Part shown: in pieces, positions 8,232 to 15,686 of the stretch
Layout of the letters: each line of letters starts with the position of its first letter
Numbering within the stretch: the stretch's first letter is position 1
Source: an uncultured Fibrobacter sp.
GTDB lineage: Bacteria > Fibrobacterota > Fibrobacteria > Fibrobacterales > Fibrobacteraceae
Length of the DNA: 41,396 nt
Direction of reading: 5' to 3'
Assembly (NCBI GenBank): GCA_946186895.1
Contig: CAMHOW010000018.1
Location: 1-41,396, forward strand
The notes under the pieces: model-generated
Told to the model about the DNA's origin: nothing
Databases searched by the model: none
What the model saw: only the letters and a program-made list of their open reading frames with translations
Program-made: the position numbers and the translations under genes

Positions 8232-10232
8232 CTAGAACCCCTGTATGATTGTGAACTTGTATTCCCTCCCCGGCATGGGAAAAGGCGTATAAAAATTTCG
8301 GTATTTTTCGTCGGTAATGTTATTCACGCTAAAAGTCAAACGGGTATTTTCAAATGGATTGTACGAAAGGGAGGCACGGTGGGTCGCCACGGCCGGCTGT
8401 TCCGTTCTGTTGGCTCGGTCGCTATACATAACGCTTCTCCAGTCCGAAGCCCAAACAAAGTCGAAACGGAATGGCAAATGAAGGGTCGCTTCGGCATAAT
8501 AGCTACGGTCCGGTTCGCCAGGGAGCTTATTACCATTATAGGCATTTGAATGGGAACGATCCTTAGTCTTTTGCAATGTGGCCCGGAGCACCACATCTAA
8601 GAATTTTGTAGGACTACTATTCAGTTCCATTTCTACGCCACGAACAAGGGAGCGGGCCACATTTTCCGGCCGCAACAATTCTACCGACATCAGCCAATAT
8701 ATGCCATCTTCAACATGAGATTCAAAATAGGTAGCCTGAAACGAGGTATGATTTCCAGGAAACTTATACATACCCGTTGCCTCGAACTTGGTAGCCTTTT
8801 CTCGTTTCAAATTCGGGTTAGAAACAGCGCCGGGGAAAGTTCCATACAGTTCCATCAAGGCAGGCTGCTGATAAAAACGCCCAATCGACACTTCTCCGGT
8901 CACAGGCGATGTAGCAGCTCCAAACTTTGAGTAAAGACGCCCTGCAAATGTGGCGTCCCGATCTGCAGCCCTTTCAAGGGTCCGATTTCCCGTGGGCAAT
9001 ATGAAAGTTCCTTTATGCAGGCGATCCTTCAACACTTGCGTAGAACCTTCACCGCCAAGACCAGCGTACTTAAAAAGCTGGTAATACAGGTCACCTGAGC
9101 CAACAAAAGTCTTGCGATCCAGCGCCCAATCCTTAGAATTCCCGCGGGCTTCAGCACGTTCCCATTCGTATGCAATCCGAGTATTTCCGGTCAAACGATT
9201 CAAAGGAGTAAACTCCATCCACAATTCAGGAACTAGCTTATAAGTAGCAGTCCCGTAATCCATAAAAACATTGTTTCCAAAGCCTATGTGATCCAGAGGG
9301 TAATAGGAACTGGACATATTCTTGTCGAACCGAGCAGAAAGGGCACCGTATAAGAACAGTTTTTCATCGAAATAGCCCACAGATTCTAGCCCATAGCGAA
9401 TCAGCGCAGACTCCCCTACAAACTTTGCCACCTTGGTCTGGTTCTGTTCCTTGCCAGGATTACCACTTTCGGCACGGGAGGCTGTCACAGCCAGTGTAGA
9501 AAAATACCCGTTTCCGTGAAGCATACGGAACTGAACATTACCTGAGACATCGGTATACTGAGCATTTTCACGAGTCGCCGTAAAATCGTCTTCGTCGTTG
9601 TACTGGGTACCATTCCGGTTGGTACATTCGTAGTCGTTGTCGCTATGTCGGGTGGCAAAAGACGATGCAAACATGATGCTATCGGTGACAGGAGTTGCCA
9701 CCTGGAACGAGCCCTCCCAGGTATTATGATTGCCGTAAGCAGCCAACACACGGCCACCTTTTTTTACAGCATTCTTGGTGACAAAATTGACCGCCCCGCC
9801 TATACCTGACACGCCGAACTTTGCAGGAACGTTTCCCTTATAGACTTCCACTTTTTCCATCTGGTTCAGGTCGATGGAGCCCAAGTTCACCGCACCACCG
9901 CTGGCATCGTTCAACGGCACACCGTCTATGCAAATTAAAATGTTCCGAGCCGCAATTCCGCGAATAGAAACCGTCTGGAAACTGCCTAGCCCGCCTTGCT
10001 TATAAGCCTGAATTCCAGGAAGTGCAGAAAGGAGGTCCGCCGCAGTCAGGGACTTGCCCTCCCAGGCAGAAGACTGTATTTCTGTATAGTTTGCGTCTCT
10101 TGTAGGAACATAATCTGCGCCTGAAATTTCAGAAACGCCCAAATCCTGAGTGGCCGCCCAGGGTACACCCCAAGCAGCAAAGCACAAAACAACCGCCATC
10201 AGAGCGGTTCTTGAGTAGGACGTCGTTCGCAT
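8232..10232 (-). CDS. btuB: TonB-dependent outer-membrane receptor, BtuB-like (cobalamin uptake)
   Basis: This 666-residue receptor has a signal peptide (MRTTSYSR, then hydrophobic LMAVVLCFAAWG, cleaved after VPWA). A plug domain follows, with LSALPGIQAYKQGG, VSIRGIAARNILICIDGVPL and GVSGIGGAVNFVTK, and then a beta-barrel ending in FSVNNITDEKYRNFYTP and a terminal Phe. It would move substrate across the outer membrane with TonB energy. The ATG at 10232 is used because it follows GAGGA and the full riboswitch lies upstream; the longer frame from 10319 would read through the riboswitch. Substrate assignment to cobalamin rests on that riboswitch. No clear TonB box was recognised. Confidence 0.93.
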   Translation of the reverse strand: MRTTSYSRTALMAVVLCFAAWGVPWAATQDLGVSEISGADYVPTRDANYTEIQSSAWEGKSLTAADLLSALPGIQAYKQGGLGSFQTVSIRGIAARNILICIDGVPLNDASGGAVNLGSIDLNQMEKVEVYKGNVPAKFGVSGIGGAVNFVTKNAVKKGGRVLAAYGNHNTWEGSFQVATPVTDSIMFASSFATRHSDNDYECTNRNGTQYNDEDDFTATRENAQYTDVSGNVQFRMLHGNGYFSTLAVTASRAESGNPGKEQNQTKVAKFVGESALIRYGLESVGYFDEKLFLYGALSARFDKNMSSSYYPLDHIGFGNNVFMDYGTATYKLVPELWMEFTPLNRLTGNTRIAYEWERAEARGNSKDWALDRKTFVGSGDLYYQLFKYAGLGGEGSTQVLKDRLHKGTFILPTGNRTLERAADRDATFAGRLYSKFGAATSPVTGEVSIGRFYQQPALMELYGTFPGAVSNPNLKREKATKFEATGMYKFPGNHTSFQATYFESHVEDGIYWLMSVELLRPENVARSLVRGVEMELNSSPTKFLDVVLRATLQKTKDRSHSNAYNGNKLPGEPDRSYYAEATLHLPFRFDFVWASDWRSVMYSDRANRTEQPAVATHRASLSYNPFENTRLTFSVNNITDEKYRNFYTPFPMPGREYKFTIIQGF

Positions 10233-10251
10233 CGTTCCTCGGTTCAGTTGT

Positions 10252-10445
10252 CTTCCACAGTTCTTCTGGCTCAGGGATCCACCTACTCCCGGCTCCTTCA
10301 CACCCGCTTTCGCAAGCATTGGTTTATGCCGGTTTTGTCCCCCCTTACAGCGGCGCGACCGCCCCCGGCTTTCACGGGGTTCTCTCCTCGTACAATTACC
10401 GCCTTTTGCGGCCCCTGCACAAGAGCTTTTCAGGGCATGGAAAAC
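10252..10445 (-). promoter_or_regulatory. Cobalamin (B12) riboswitch
   Basis: The minus-strand leader of btuB carries the ordered conserved parts of the AdoCbl riboswitch: GGCCGCAAAAGGCGG hairpin and GGTAAT, then GAGAACCCCGTGAAAGCCGG, GCGGTCGCGCCGCTGTAA, and near the 3' end GGAGCCGGGAGTAGGTGG, which resembles the B12 box AGYCMGGAGACCTGCC. The aptamer ends about 20 bases before the GAGGA ribosome site, so control by sequestering translation start is plausible. Expression of the receptor and the lipoprotein should fall when cobalamin is present. Confidence 0.9.
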
Positions 10446-10641
10446 TTTAGCCCAAATTTAAGAAATGCAGAAGTCAGGATTGATGTAAGGTTCTCAAAAA
10501 ACGCGAAATTTGCTTAAAAACGGACATTTTGCTCCAAAACGTAAGATTTTCGTGGTATTTTTTTCACTTTTCGCTTAAAAACCAGCCACAAATCGTTACA
10601 AATAAAGTATATTCAGAAAAGGCATCTTCCAAAGGAATCTC

Positions 10642-11127
10642 ATGAAAAAAGGCTTCACCCTCATCGAAATAATGGTGGTCATCGTCATCATGGGCGTGTT
10701 GGCGGCCGTTGGCGTGCCAAAGCTTTTCGGAATGATCGCCAAGGCAAAGGCCAGCGAGGTCCCCACAGCGGCTGGTACATACGTACACCTTCAAGAAGCC
10801 TACCAGAGCGAAAAGACCATCATCGGAAGCTGGAAAAACATCGGATACAATGCTCCGGGTACCAACGGAGTGTCCAAGGAGTTCCAATACAGCGGTTGCC
10901 TAGAGGAAGACACCCCCTTCACAGGCGAGAAACTGACCGTTATAGGCTGGAAGGCAACAAACAGGAACAACCTCAACCTCTGTAGTGGGAACAACGGTAT
11001 CTGGGCCGTCCAGGTTTCAGCCGTGGCAGAACGCAACCTAAGCTACACCAACCTGGTCAATTCCGCAGATTGCGGCATGCTCACCGTGAACTGGGCCGTA
11101 TCGAGCATCAGTGACGAATGCAATTAA
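10642..11127 (+). CDS. Type IV pilin-like protein with class III N-terminal methylation motif
   Basis: This 161-residue prepilin begins MKKGFTLIEIMVVIVIMGVL, the classic prepilin peptidase site (cut after Gly4, Phe methylated, Glu5 of the mature chain) followed by the hydrophobic assembly helix. The globular part has cysteines near residues 93, 113, 143 and 160, likely disulphides. It may be a pseudopilin of type II secretion or a minor pilin. It is transcribed alone from a TATATT box at about 10608, with AAAGGA before the ATG, and is closed by a terminator. It is divergent from the riboswitch unit. Confidence 0.9.
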   Translation: MKKGFTLIEIMVVIVIMGVLAAVGVPKLFGMIAKAKASEVPTAAGTYVHLQEAYQSEKTIIGSWKNIGYNAPGTNGVSKEFQYSGCLEEDTPFTGEKLTVIGWKATNRNNLNLCSGNNGIWAVQVSAVAERNLSYTNLVNSADCGMLTVNWAVSSISDECN

Positions 11128-11133
11128 TTCTAC

Positions 11134-11166
11134 AAACCCGCAGCACCAATGCGGGTTTCTTTTTTT
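11134..11166 (+). terminator. Terminator after the pilin-like gene
   Basis: AAACCCGCA and TGCGGGTTT pair around GCACCAA and are followed by CTTTTTTT. The nudC promoter starts within a few bases, so the units are insulated but nearly overlapping. Confidence 0.9.
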
Positions 11167-11169
11167 GAC

Positions 11170-11175
11170 TATATT
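11170..11175 (+). promoter_or_regulatory. -10 box (TATATT) for nudC
   Basis: TATATT lies 24 bases before the nudC ATG, directly after the pilin terminator T-run. A -35 would overlap the terminator. An AAGAGA-type weak ribosome site follows. Confidence 0.5.
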
Positions 11176-11199
11176 GTTCTCGCAAAAAGAGACAATTGA

Positions 11200-12099
11200 A
11201 TGATTCACGATATTCTCCCCCATAAGCTGTTCAATGAATTCAAGATTTGCGACCCCAAACCGACGGACTACCTTATCCGCTATGCAGGCGGTAAGACTCT
11301 GCTGAAGACCAATACCACCACGGAAAAGAACGAGGTCGCTACAGGAACGAAAGTCGCCACCTACAACATTCCCCGCGTAGGCGAACTACTAGAACTTGAA
11401 GGCAAGAGCCTCGGAAATTTTGAAGGTCATTACCTTTTCAGCATTGACGACACCGCCTTCTTTCTGGACGATTCCTCCGCAGCAAAAACATCCGGCGCCA
11501 CAGCCCACGCCGGTTACGAGTACATGGGCAATCGTACCTTCCGCTCCATGGACCCCGTAGAACGCCTAGGAGGCGCCACCGCCGCCCATATCGCCCACTG
11601 GGAATCCCAAAACAAGTTTTGCGGCGTATGCGGAAACGTCACCATCCGCGGAGACAAGGAACGTTCCATCGTATGCCCCAAATGCGGAAACGTGGTCTAC
11701 CCGAGAATCTCGCCGGTGGTTATCGTAGCTGTCCGTAACGGCGACAAGCTTTTAATGGCCCATAACATCGACAATCCCAACCCAAGGCTCTTTTTAATTT
11801 CAGGATTCGTAGAAGTCGGTGAAAGCTTAGAGCAGGCGGTGCACCGCGAGGTACAAGAAGAAGCTGGCGTGAAGGTCAAGAACGTGCGCTATTTCGGTTC
11901 GCAGCCCTGGCCGTTCAGCGACTCGCTCATCGCAGGGTTCACCGCAGAGCTGGACGGCGACGACACCATCCACATGCAAGAGGCAGAGCTTTCCGAAGCC
12001 ACGTGGGTCCGCCGAGAAGACATTCCCGAGTACGAGACCGACGTGAGCATCAGTTGCTGCCTTATTGAGAATTTCAGGCGCGGGTTTACGCTGGAATGA
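11200..12099 (+). CDS. nudC: NADH pyrophosphatase / NAD-capped RNA hydrolase NudC
   Basis: This 299-residue enzyme cleaves the pyrophosphate of NAD(H) and can remove NAD caps from RNA. A four-cysteine zinc ribbon (CGVCGN at ~140 and CPKCGN at ~158) is followed by the Nudix box, in which Gly, Glu and the REVQEEAGV core are all present (GFVEVGESLEQAVH then REVQEEAGV, ~205-228). Just after it comes SQPWPFSDSLIAGF, which contains the SQPWPF signature that distinguishes NudC from other Nudix proteins. Length and order match the family. It is a single gene with its own promoter, followed by a cluster of palindromic repeats rather than a clear T-run terminator. Confidence 0.95.
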   Translation: MIHDILPHKLFNEFKICDPKPTDYLIRYAGGKTLLKTNTTTEKNEVATGTKVATYNIPRVGELLELEGKSLGNFEGHYLFSIDDTAFFLDDSSAAKTSGATAHAGYEYMGNRTFRSMDPVERLGGATAAHIAHWESQNKFCGVCGNVTIRGDKERSIVCPKCGNVVYPRISPVVIVAVRNGDKLLMAHNIDNPNPRLFLISGFVEVGESLEQAVHREVQEEAGVKVKNVRYFGSQPWPFSDSLIAGFTAELDGDDTIHMQEAELSEATWVRREDIPEYETDVSISCCLIENFRRGFTLE

Positions 12100-12103
12100 T
12101 CTT

Positions 12104-12251
12104 CTAGATGGCGGCTCAAGGCCGCCATGACGTACAAGTCTGCGTCATTCCGGCCCACGAGCCGGAACCTAGATGGCGTCCCCGTTGCCGAGGATCATAT
12201 CCACTAAGCGGCAAGCCGCAAGTGGCTATTGTGATCAGGTCCGCCATGACG
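12104..12251. repeat. Cluster of three palindromic repeats and a nested hairpin between nudC and sfsA
   Basis: The intergenic region holds CTAGATGGCGGC..GCCGCCATGACG (12104-12132), CGTCATTCCGGC..GCCGGAACCTAGATGGCG (12142-12175) and a partial copy GTCCGCCATGACG (to 12251). Between the last two lies a nested hairpin, 12193-12236, with GATCA, CCACT and GCGGC arms pairing to GCCGC, AGTGG and TGATC. No reading frame occupies it. It may serve as terminator or message stabiliser for both convergent genes. Confidence 0.75.
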
Positions 12252-12270
12252 AACGGTACAACAGATTTCT

Positions 12271-13029
12271 TTAAAGTATAAGCTTGACAGGCTTGTCGGC
12301 GGTGACCGTCTTAGGAGTCACCTTGCAGTCCACCACGAAGATTTCTACACCTGCGTCTCGGGCGTCCCGCAGGGCTCCCGCAAATTCCGGATGTATCTGT
12401 TCATCGGGGCCGAAACGGTGGCAGCCCTTCATCTGGACAAGAAACAGCACGCCGCATTCATAAGGCGTCCCGTCGTCTGCAGAAGTTCCTGTATCCAGGA
12501 TATGCGCAAGTTCTCGCAGGTGCTTGACACCTCGCTCTGTGGGAGCATCCGGAAAAGAAGCGGAACCGTCGTATTCTAGGGTCACACCCTTCACTTCTAG
12601 GAACATCTTGTGCAGCCGCGCCTTCTGGGCCTTGGTCTTGCCCGCACCCTTATACTCGATGTAAAAGTCAAAGCGGGAATTTCCGAAGGTGTATTCCGGT
12701 TTCAAGAAGGTGATTTCGGGAAAGCGCTCCCGGTTTTCGCGAATCCATTCGGCAGCCACCTTGTTGGGGGCTTGGCTGTCCATGTTCACCAAAATTTTGC
12801 CGCGGGGAGTAACCTTCTCCACCGTCACCAAGTCGTAAGGGGTCTTGCGTTCCGGGTTTTGGGACTTTTCCAAAAACACCTTTACGCCGGGTTGCAACAG
12901 TTCACGACAGCGGCCCGTGTTCTTCACGTGGACCACCGTCTTTTTGCCGTCTATTTTCACGTGGGCGATAAAGCGGTTCGGCCGCTCCAAGAACTCGCCC
13001 TGGACGATTTCACCATATTTCATCGGCAT
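12271..13029 (-). CDS. sfsA: SfsA family protein (DNA/RNA nuclease-like, sugar fermentation stimulation)
   Basis: This 252-residue cytoplasmic protein of the SfsA family has an N-terminal OB-like part (RFIAHVKIDGKKTVVHVKNTGRC, ~20-42, with the family VHVxNTGR signature). A PD-(D/E)XK-like C-terminal part follows, with SRFDFYIEY and MFLEVKGVTLE (~140-170) and a second segment VQMKGCHRFGPDEQIHPEF. E. coli SfsA (234 residues) was named for maltose metabolism and has nuclease-like folds in the C-terminal half. The start is the ATG at 13029. A second ATG two codons on is equally possible. It is divergent from putP, and a TATATT box on the minus strand at about 13047 fits its promoter. Confidence 0.93.
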   Translation of the reverse strand: MPMKYGEIVQGEFLERPNRFIAHVKIDGKKTVVHVKNTGRCRELLQPGVKVFLEKSQNPERKTPYDLVTVEKVTPRGKILVNMDSQAPNKVAAEWIRENRERFPEITFLKPEYTFGNSRFDFYIEYKGAGKTKAQKARLHKMFLEVKGVTLEYDGSASFPDAPTERGVKHLRELAHILDTGTSADDGTPYECGVLFLVQMKGCHRFGPDEQIHPEFAGALRDARDAGVEIFVVDCKVTPKTVTADKPVKLIL

Positions 13030-13111
13030 TTTTCCAATTTGACCAGAATATAAATAAAGAATCCCCTGAAAATTTGTAACTTTGAAAAAAACAAAAGGAG
13101 TACGACTTCAA

Positions 13112-14653
13112 ATGGTCATTACCGTTTTTATCCTGTACCTGTTGATGATGCTCGGCATCGGATTCTACTTTTCCAAGAAGGCCAACAGCCTGAACGCCTA
13201 CTACCTGGGCAACCGTGGAATGAACAAGTGGGTGGTAGCCATGTCCGCCCAGGCCTCCGACATGAGCGGCTGGCTCCTGATGGGGCTCCCCGGAGCCGTG
13301 TTCGTGAGCGGGTTCTCCGAAGCCTGGATCGGTATCGGCCTTGTCATCGGCACTTATTTCAACTGGAAAATCGTAGGCAAGCGCCTCCGCAAGTACAGCC
13401 ACTTCTGCGGCGATTCCATCACCCTCCCCGACTTTTTCTCTAACCGCTTCCGCGACAACAAGGGCATCATCCGCGTGATTGCCTCTATCTTTATCCTTGC
13501 CTTCTTCTTGTTCTATACGGTGTCTGGCTTTGTGGCTAGCGCAAAACTGTTCGGCACCATCTTCGGTATGAACTACACCACGGGTCTGATCCTTGGAGCC
13601 GTGGTGGTGGTGAGCTACACCTTCATGGGTGGCTTCTTTGCCGTGTGCTGGACTGACTTTATCCAGGCCATGATGATGCTTGTGGCCGTGGTCGCCATTC
13701 CCCTGATTATCATGAGCGGCTCTGGCGGATTTGCCTCTACCATGGACGCGGTGAACGCCCAGAACCCCTACCTGATGAGCCTATTCACCAACGCCACCAC
13801 CGGCAAGTCCATCGGCCTTATTGCCCTGATTTCTAGCCTGGCCTGGGGCCTCGGCTACTTTGGCATGCCCCACATTCTGGTTCGTTTCATGTCTATCAAG
13901 GAAGCCGAAGAAATCAAGCATTCCCGCCGTATTGCCATGACCTGGGTCACCATCTGCCTGGGCGCCGTCATCATGATTGCCCTTCTTGGCCGCTACTATG
14001 TAGAAGCCCACGGCATCAAGGTGGACGACCCCGAACGCATCTTCATGATCCTCTGCCAGGTTCTCTGCCACCCGGCCATTGCCGCCATCTTGATGGCCGC
14101 CATCCTTGCCGCCATCATGAGTACCGCCGACTCCCAGCTGCTGGTGTCGGCATCCGCTTTCAGTAACGACCTTTACAAGCACCTGTTCCGCAAGAACGCT
14201 TCTAACAAAGAAGTCATGTGGGTCAGCCGTGGCGTGGTGGTGCTTATCACCGTTATCGCCGTCATCGTGGCCATGCAGGGCGCACCCAGCGCCGACGGGG
14301 TGAAGCACGGCAAGAGCTTCCTGGACGTGGTCATGAGCCTGGTGAGCTTCGCCTGGGGCGGTTTCGGTGCTACCTTCGGCCCGATTATGCTCCTTGCCCT
14401 CTTCTGGAAACGTACCACCCTCCCCGCCGCCATTGCTGGCATGCTGGTGGGCGGTATCACCACCTTCGTGTGGAAGTTCTACCTTTCCAGCTTCCCTGCC
14501 GAAATTTTCCAGATTTACGAACTGGTGCCCGGCTTCGTGCTCAGTTTCGCGACCATCGTGATCGTGAGCCTCTGCACCAAAGCCCCCAGCAAGGAGATCC
14601 AGGAGGAGTTTGATCAAGTCGAACACACCCGTCTTTCAACACTTAAGCTTTAA
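13112..14653 (+). CDS. putP: Sodium/proline symporter PutP (SSS family)
   Basis: This 513-residue integral membrane transporter has about 13 hydrophobic segments and imports proline with Na+. Signatures are the N-terminal LGNRGMNKWVVAMSAQASDMSGWLL segment (Na+ and proline site region), the SWGLGYFGMPHILVRFM-like segment around 245-265, and AILAAIMSTADSQLLVSASAFSNDLYK. The ATG at 13112 follows AAAGGAG with a slightly long spacer. A TTG start at 13082 would place the ribosome site inside the coding region and is rejected. It is followed 7 bases later by a palindromic repeat and then by the fabZ-like gene, but no strong terminator separates them. Confidence 0.94.
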   Translation: MVITVFILYLLMMLGIGFYFSKKANSLNAYYLGNRGMNKWVVAMSAQASDMSGWLLMGLPGAVFVSGFSEAWIGIGLVIGTYFNWKIVGKRLRKYSHFCGDSITLPDFFSNRFRDNKGIIRVIASIFILAFFLFYTVSGFVASAKLFGTIFGMNYTTGLILGAVVVVSYTFMGGFFAVCWTDFIQAMMMLVAVVAIPLIIMSGSGGFASTMDAVNAQNPYLMSLFTNATTGKSIGLIALISSLAWGLGYFGMPHILVRFMSIKEAEEIKHSRRIAMTWVTICLGAVIMIALLGRYYVEAHGIKVDDPERIFMILCQVLCHPAIAAILMAAILAAIMSTADSQLLVSASAFSNDLYKHLFRKNASNKEVMWVSRGVVVLITVIAVIVAMQGAPSADGVKHGKSFLDVVMSLVSFAWGGFGATFGPIMLLALFWKRTTLPAAIAGMLVGGITTFVWKFYLSSFPAEIFQIYELVPGFVLSFATIVIVSLCTKAPSKEIQEEFDQVEHTRLSTLKL

Positions 14654-14660
14654 ACAAACC

Positions 14661-14689
14661 AGATTCCGGGTCAAGCCCGGAATGACGTA
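14661..14689. repeat. Dispersed palindromic repeat, 29 bp
   Basis: ATTCCGGG and CCCGGAAT pair around TCAAG with a trailing GACGTA. An identical 29-bp copy lies at 41343-41371, 27 kb away. It sits in the 48-bp gap between putP and the dehydratase gene. Confidence 0.85.
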
Positions 14690-14701
14690 TACGGAGAAAA
14701 A

Positions 14702-15193
14702 ATGTCCCTACTAGAATCGTTACCCAAGTCCAACAAAGAAGGAATCCTCTACGAGGCCGACACCGTCCATAGCATCTTGCCGCAGAAGGCACCCTTTGCC
14801 TTTGTAGACGAGATCCTCAGCCTCGATGCCGAGAACATGGAAATCGTAGGCAAGTGGCACCTGACCGGCGAAGAAGGATTCCTGAAAGGACACTTCCCCG
14901 GAAACCCCGTGCTCCCCGGCGTCATCCAGATTGAATCCATGGCCCAGGCAGCAACGCTTCTGACCATGATTGGCCGCGAAGCGGAAACCACGGGCAAGCG
15001 CCCTGCCTTTATGGGCGTGGAGAACTGCCGCTTCCGCGCACCGGTAATTCCCCCTGCAGAAATTGTTCTGAAAGCAAAGCTTGTCATGGCACGCCACGGC
15101 ATCTTCAAGTACAGCGGCGAGCTCTACACTGTTGACGCCGAAGGCAAGGAAACCCTGTGCACCAAGGCAGACTTCAGCGCCGCCATGGTCTAG
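14702..15193 (+). CDS. fabZ: 3-hydroxyacyl-ACP dehydratase, FabZ-like hot-dog fold
   Basis: This 163-residue cytoplasmic enzyme dehydrates 3-hydroxyacyl-ACP in fatty acid elongation. The catalytic His is in GHFPGNPVLPG (residues ~62-72), and the catalytic Glu is in VIQIESMAQAA (~73-83). The N-terminal ILPQKAPFAFVDEI matches the FabZ opening LLPHRYPFLLVD. GGAG precedes the ATG. There is no fatty acid gene next to it, so this may be a second or specialised copy. A terminator at 15213 closes the unit. Confidence 0.9.
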   Translation: MSLLESLPKSNKEGILYEADTVHSILPQKAPFAFVDEILSLDAENMEIVGKWHLTGEEGFLKGHFPGNPVLPGVIQIESMAQAATLLTMIGREAETTGKRPAFMGVENCRFRAPVIPPAEIVLKAKLVMARHGIFKYSGELYTVDAEGKETLCTKADFSAAMV

Positions 15194-15212
15194 TCCAAAT
15201 TTTTCAAAAAGA

Positions 15213-15247
15213 TTCCGTCCAGAGCCTTTAAATCTGGGCGGATTTTT
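15213..15247 (+). terminator. Terminator after fabZ
   Basis: TCCGTCCAGA and TCTGGGCGGA (one G-T wobble) pair around GCCTTTAAA and run into TTTTTAT. It ends 18 bases before the tRNA. Confidence 0.88.
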
Positions 15248-15264
15248 ATATATTTGGTTCGCTC

Positions 15265-15337
15265 GCCCCCATCGTCTAGTGGCCCAGGACTCGGGATTCT
15301 CATTCCCGCAACAGCGGTTCGAGTCCGCTTGGGGGTA
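15265..15337 (+). tRNA. tRNA-Glu (anticodon CTC)
   Basis: The acceptor stem GCCCCCA pairs with TGGGGGT (G-T at the first pair). The D arm is GTC TAGTGGCCCAG GAC. The anticodon arm is CGGGA-TTCTCAT-TCCCG, giving anticodon CTC, and the T arm has GGTTCGAGTCC. The discriminator base is A and CCA is not encoded. A TATATT box lies just upstream at about 15247. It reads GAG codons. Confidence 0.96.
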
Positions 15338-15344
15338 TAAAAAA

Positions 15345-15374
15345 ACGGCACATCTTTTGATGTGCTGTTTTTTT
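15345..15374 (+). terminator. Terminator of tRNA-Glu
   Basis: ACGGCACATC and GATGTGCTGT pair around TTTT and are followed by a run of T residues, with A residues on the other side. Confidence 0.9.
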
Positions 15375-15423
15375 ATACCTTAAACGACTAGGGAGGAGTT
15401 TATACAATTAGGGAAGGCTTCCG

Positions 15424-15519
15424 CCCTCCCTAAGACCTACCTTACACTTAATAATCCACTATACGTTAATCGATTCTATGGCTAGGCGGATTATTTGCGT
15501 GGGTGCCTGCGGCACCATC
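15424..15519. repeat. Structured tandem repeat, copy 1
   Basis: This ~96-base unit opens with CCCTCCCTAA and holds two hairpins. Stem A pairs AATAATCC (15450-15457) with GGATTATT (15488-15495). Stem B pairs GGTGCC (15502-15507) with GGCACC (15511-15516). The neighbouring copy at 15525 has the same stems but different bases in paired positions. A separate hairpin (TTAGGGAAGG with CCCTCCCTAA, 15408-15433) overlaps its 5' end. No reading frame is present. Confidence 0.75.
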
Positions 15520-15524
15520 CTCCC

Positions 15525-15620
15525 CCCTCCCTAAAACCCTCCCTACACTTAATAATTCGCTTTACGCAAGTCACAAGATTTTGGCAGAGCGAATTATTTT
15601 CGTGGGCACCTGGCGGTGCT
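15525..15620. repeat. Structured tandem repeat, copy 2
   Basis: This is the second copy at a 101-base offset. Stem A is a perfect 11-bp pairing of AATAATTCGCT (15551-15561) with AGCGAATTATT (15588-15598). Stem B pairs GCACC (15606-15610) with GGTGC (15615-15619). Relative to copy 1, three base pairs change on both sides while staying paired. Confidence 0.75.
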
Positions 15621-15631
15621 TATACGACCTC

Positions 15632-15663
15632 AAAAAAAATACCACCTGCGAAAGCAGGTGGTA
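15632..15663 (-). terminator. Terminator of the PpiD-like gene
   Basis: On the minus strand TACCACCTGC and GCAGGTGGTA pair around TTTC and are followed by eight T residues, 24 bases after the stop at 15687. Confidence 0.93.
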
Positions 15664-15686
15664 AATTCCTTTCAAAGATTAAACGC

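Noticed and set aside
8232..10319. The longer start of the TonB receptor at 10319
   Set aside because: It would translate through the cobalamin riboswitch and put 29 residues before a standard signal peptide.
13781..14626. A His/Gly-rich 281-residue minus-strand frame
   Set aside because: It is a composition artefact of the putP membrane codons read in reverse.
15424..15620. Integron attC sites
   Set aside because: The tandem hairpins lack the RYYYAAC and GTTRRRY boxes and there is no integrase or cassette gene.
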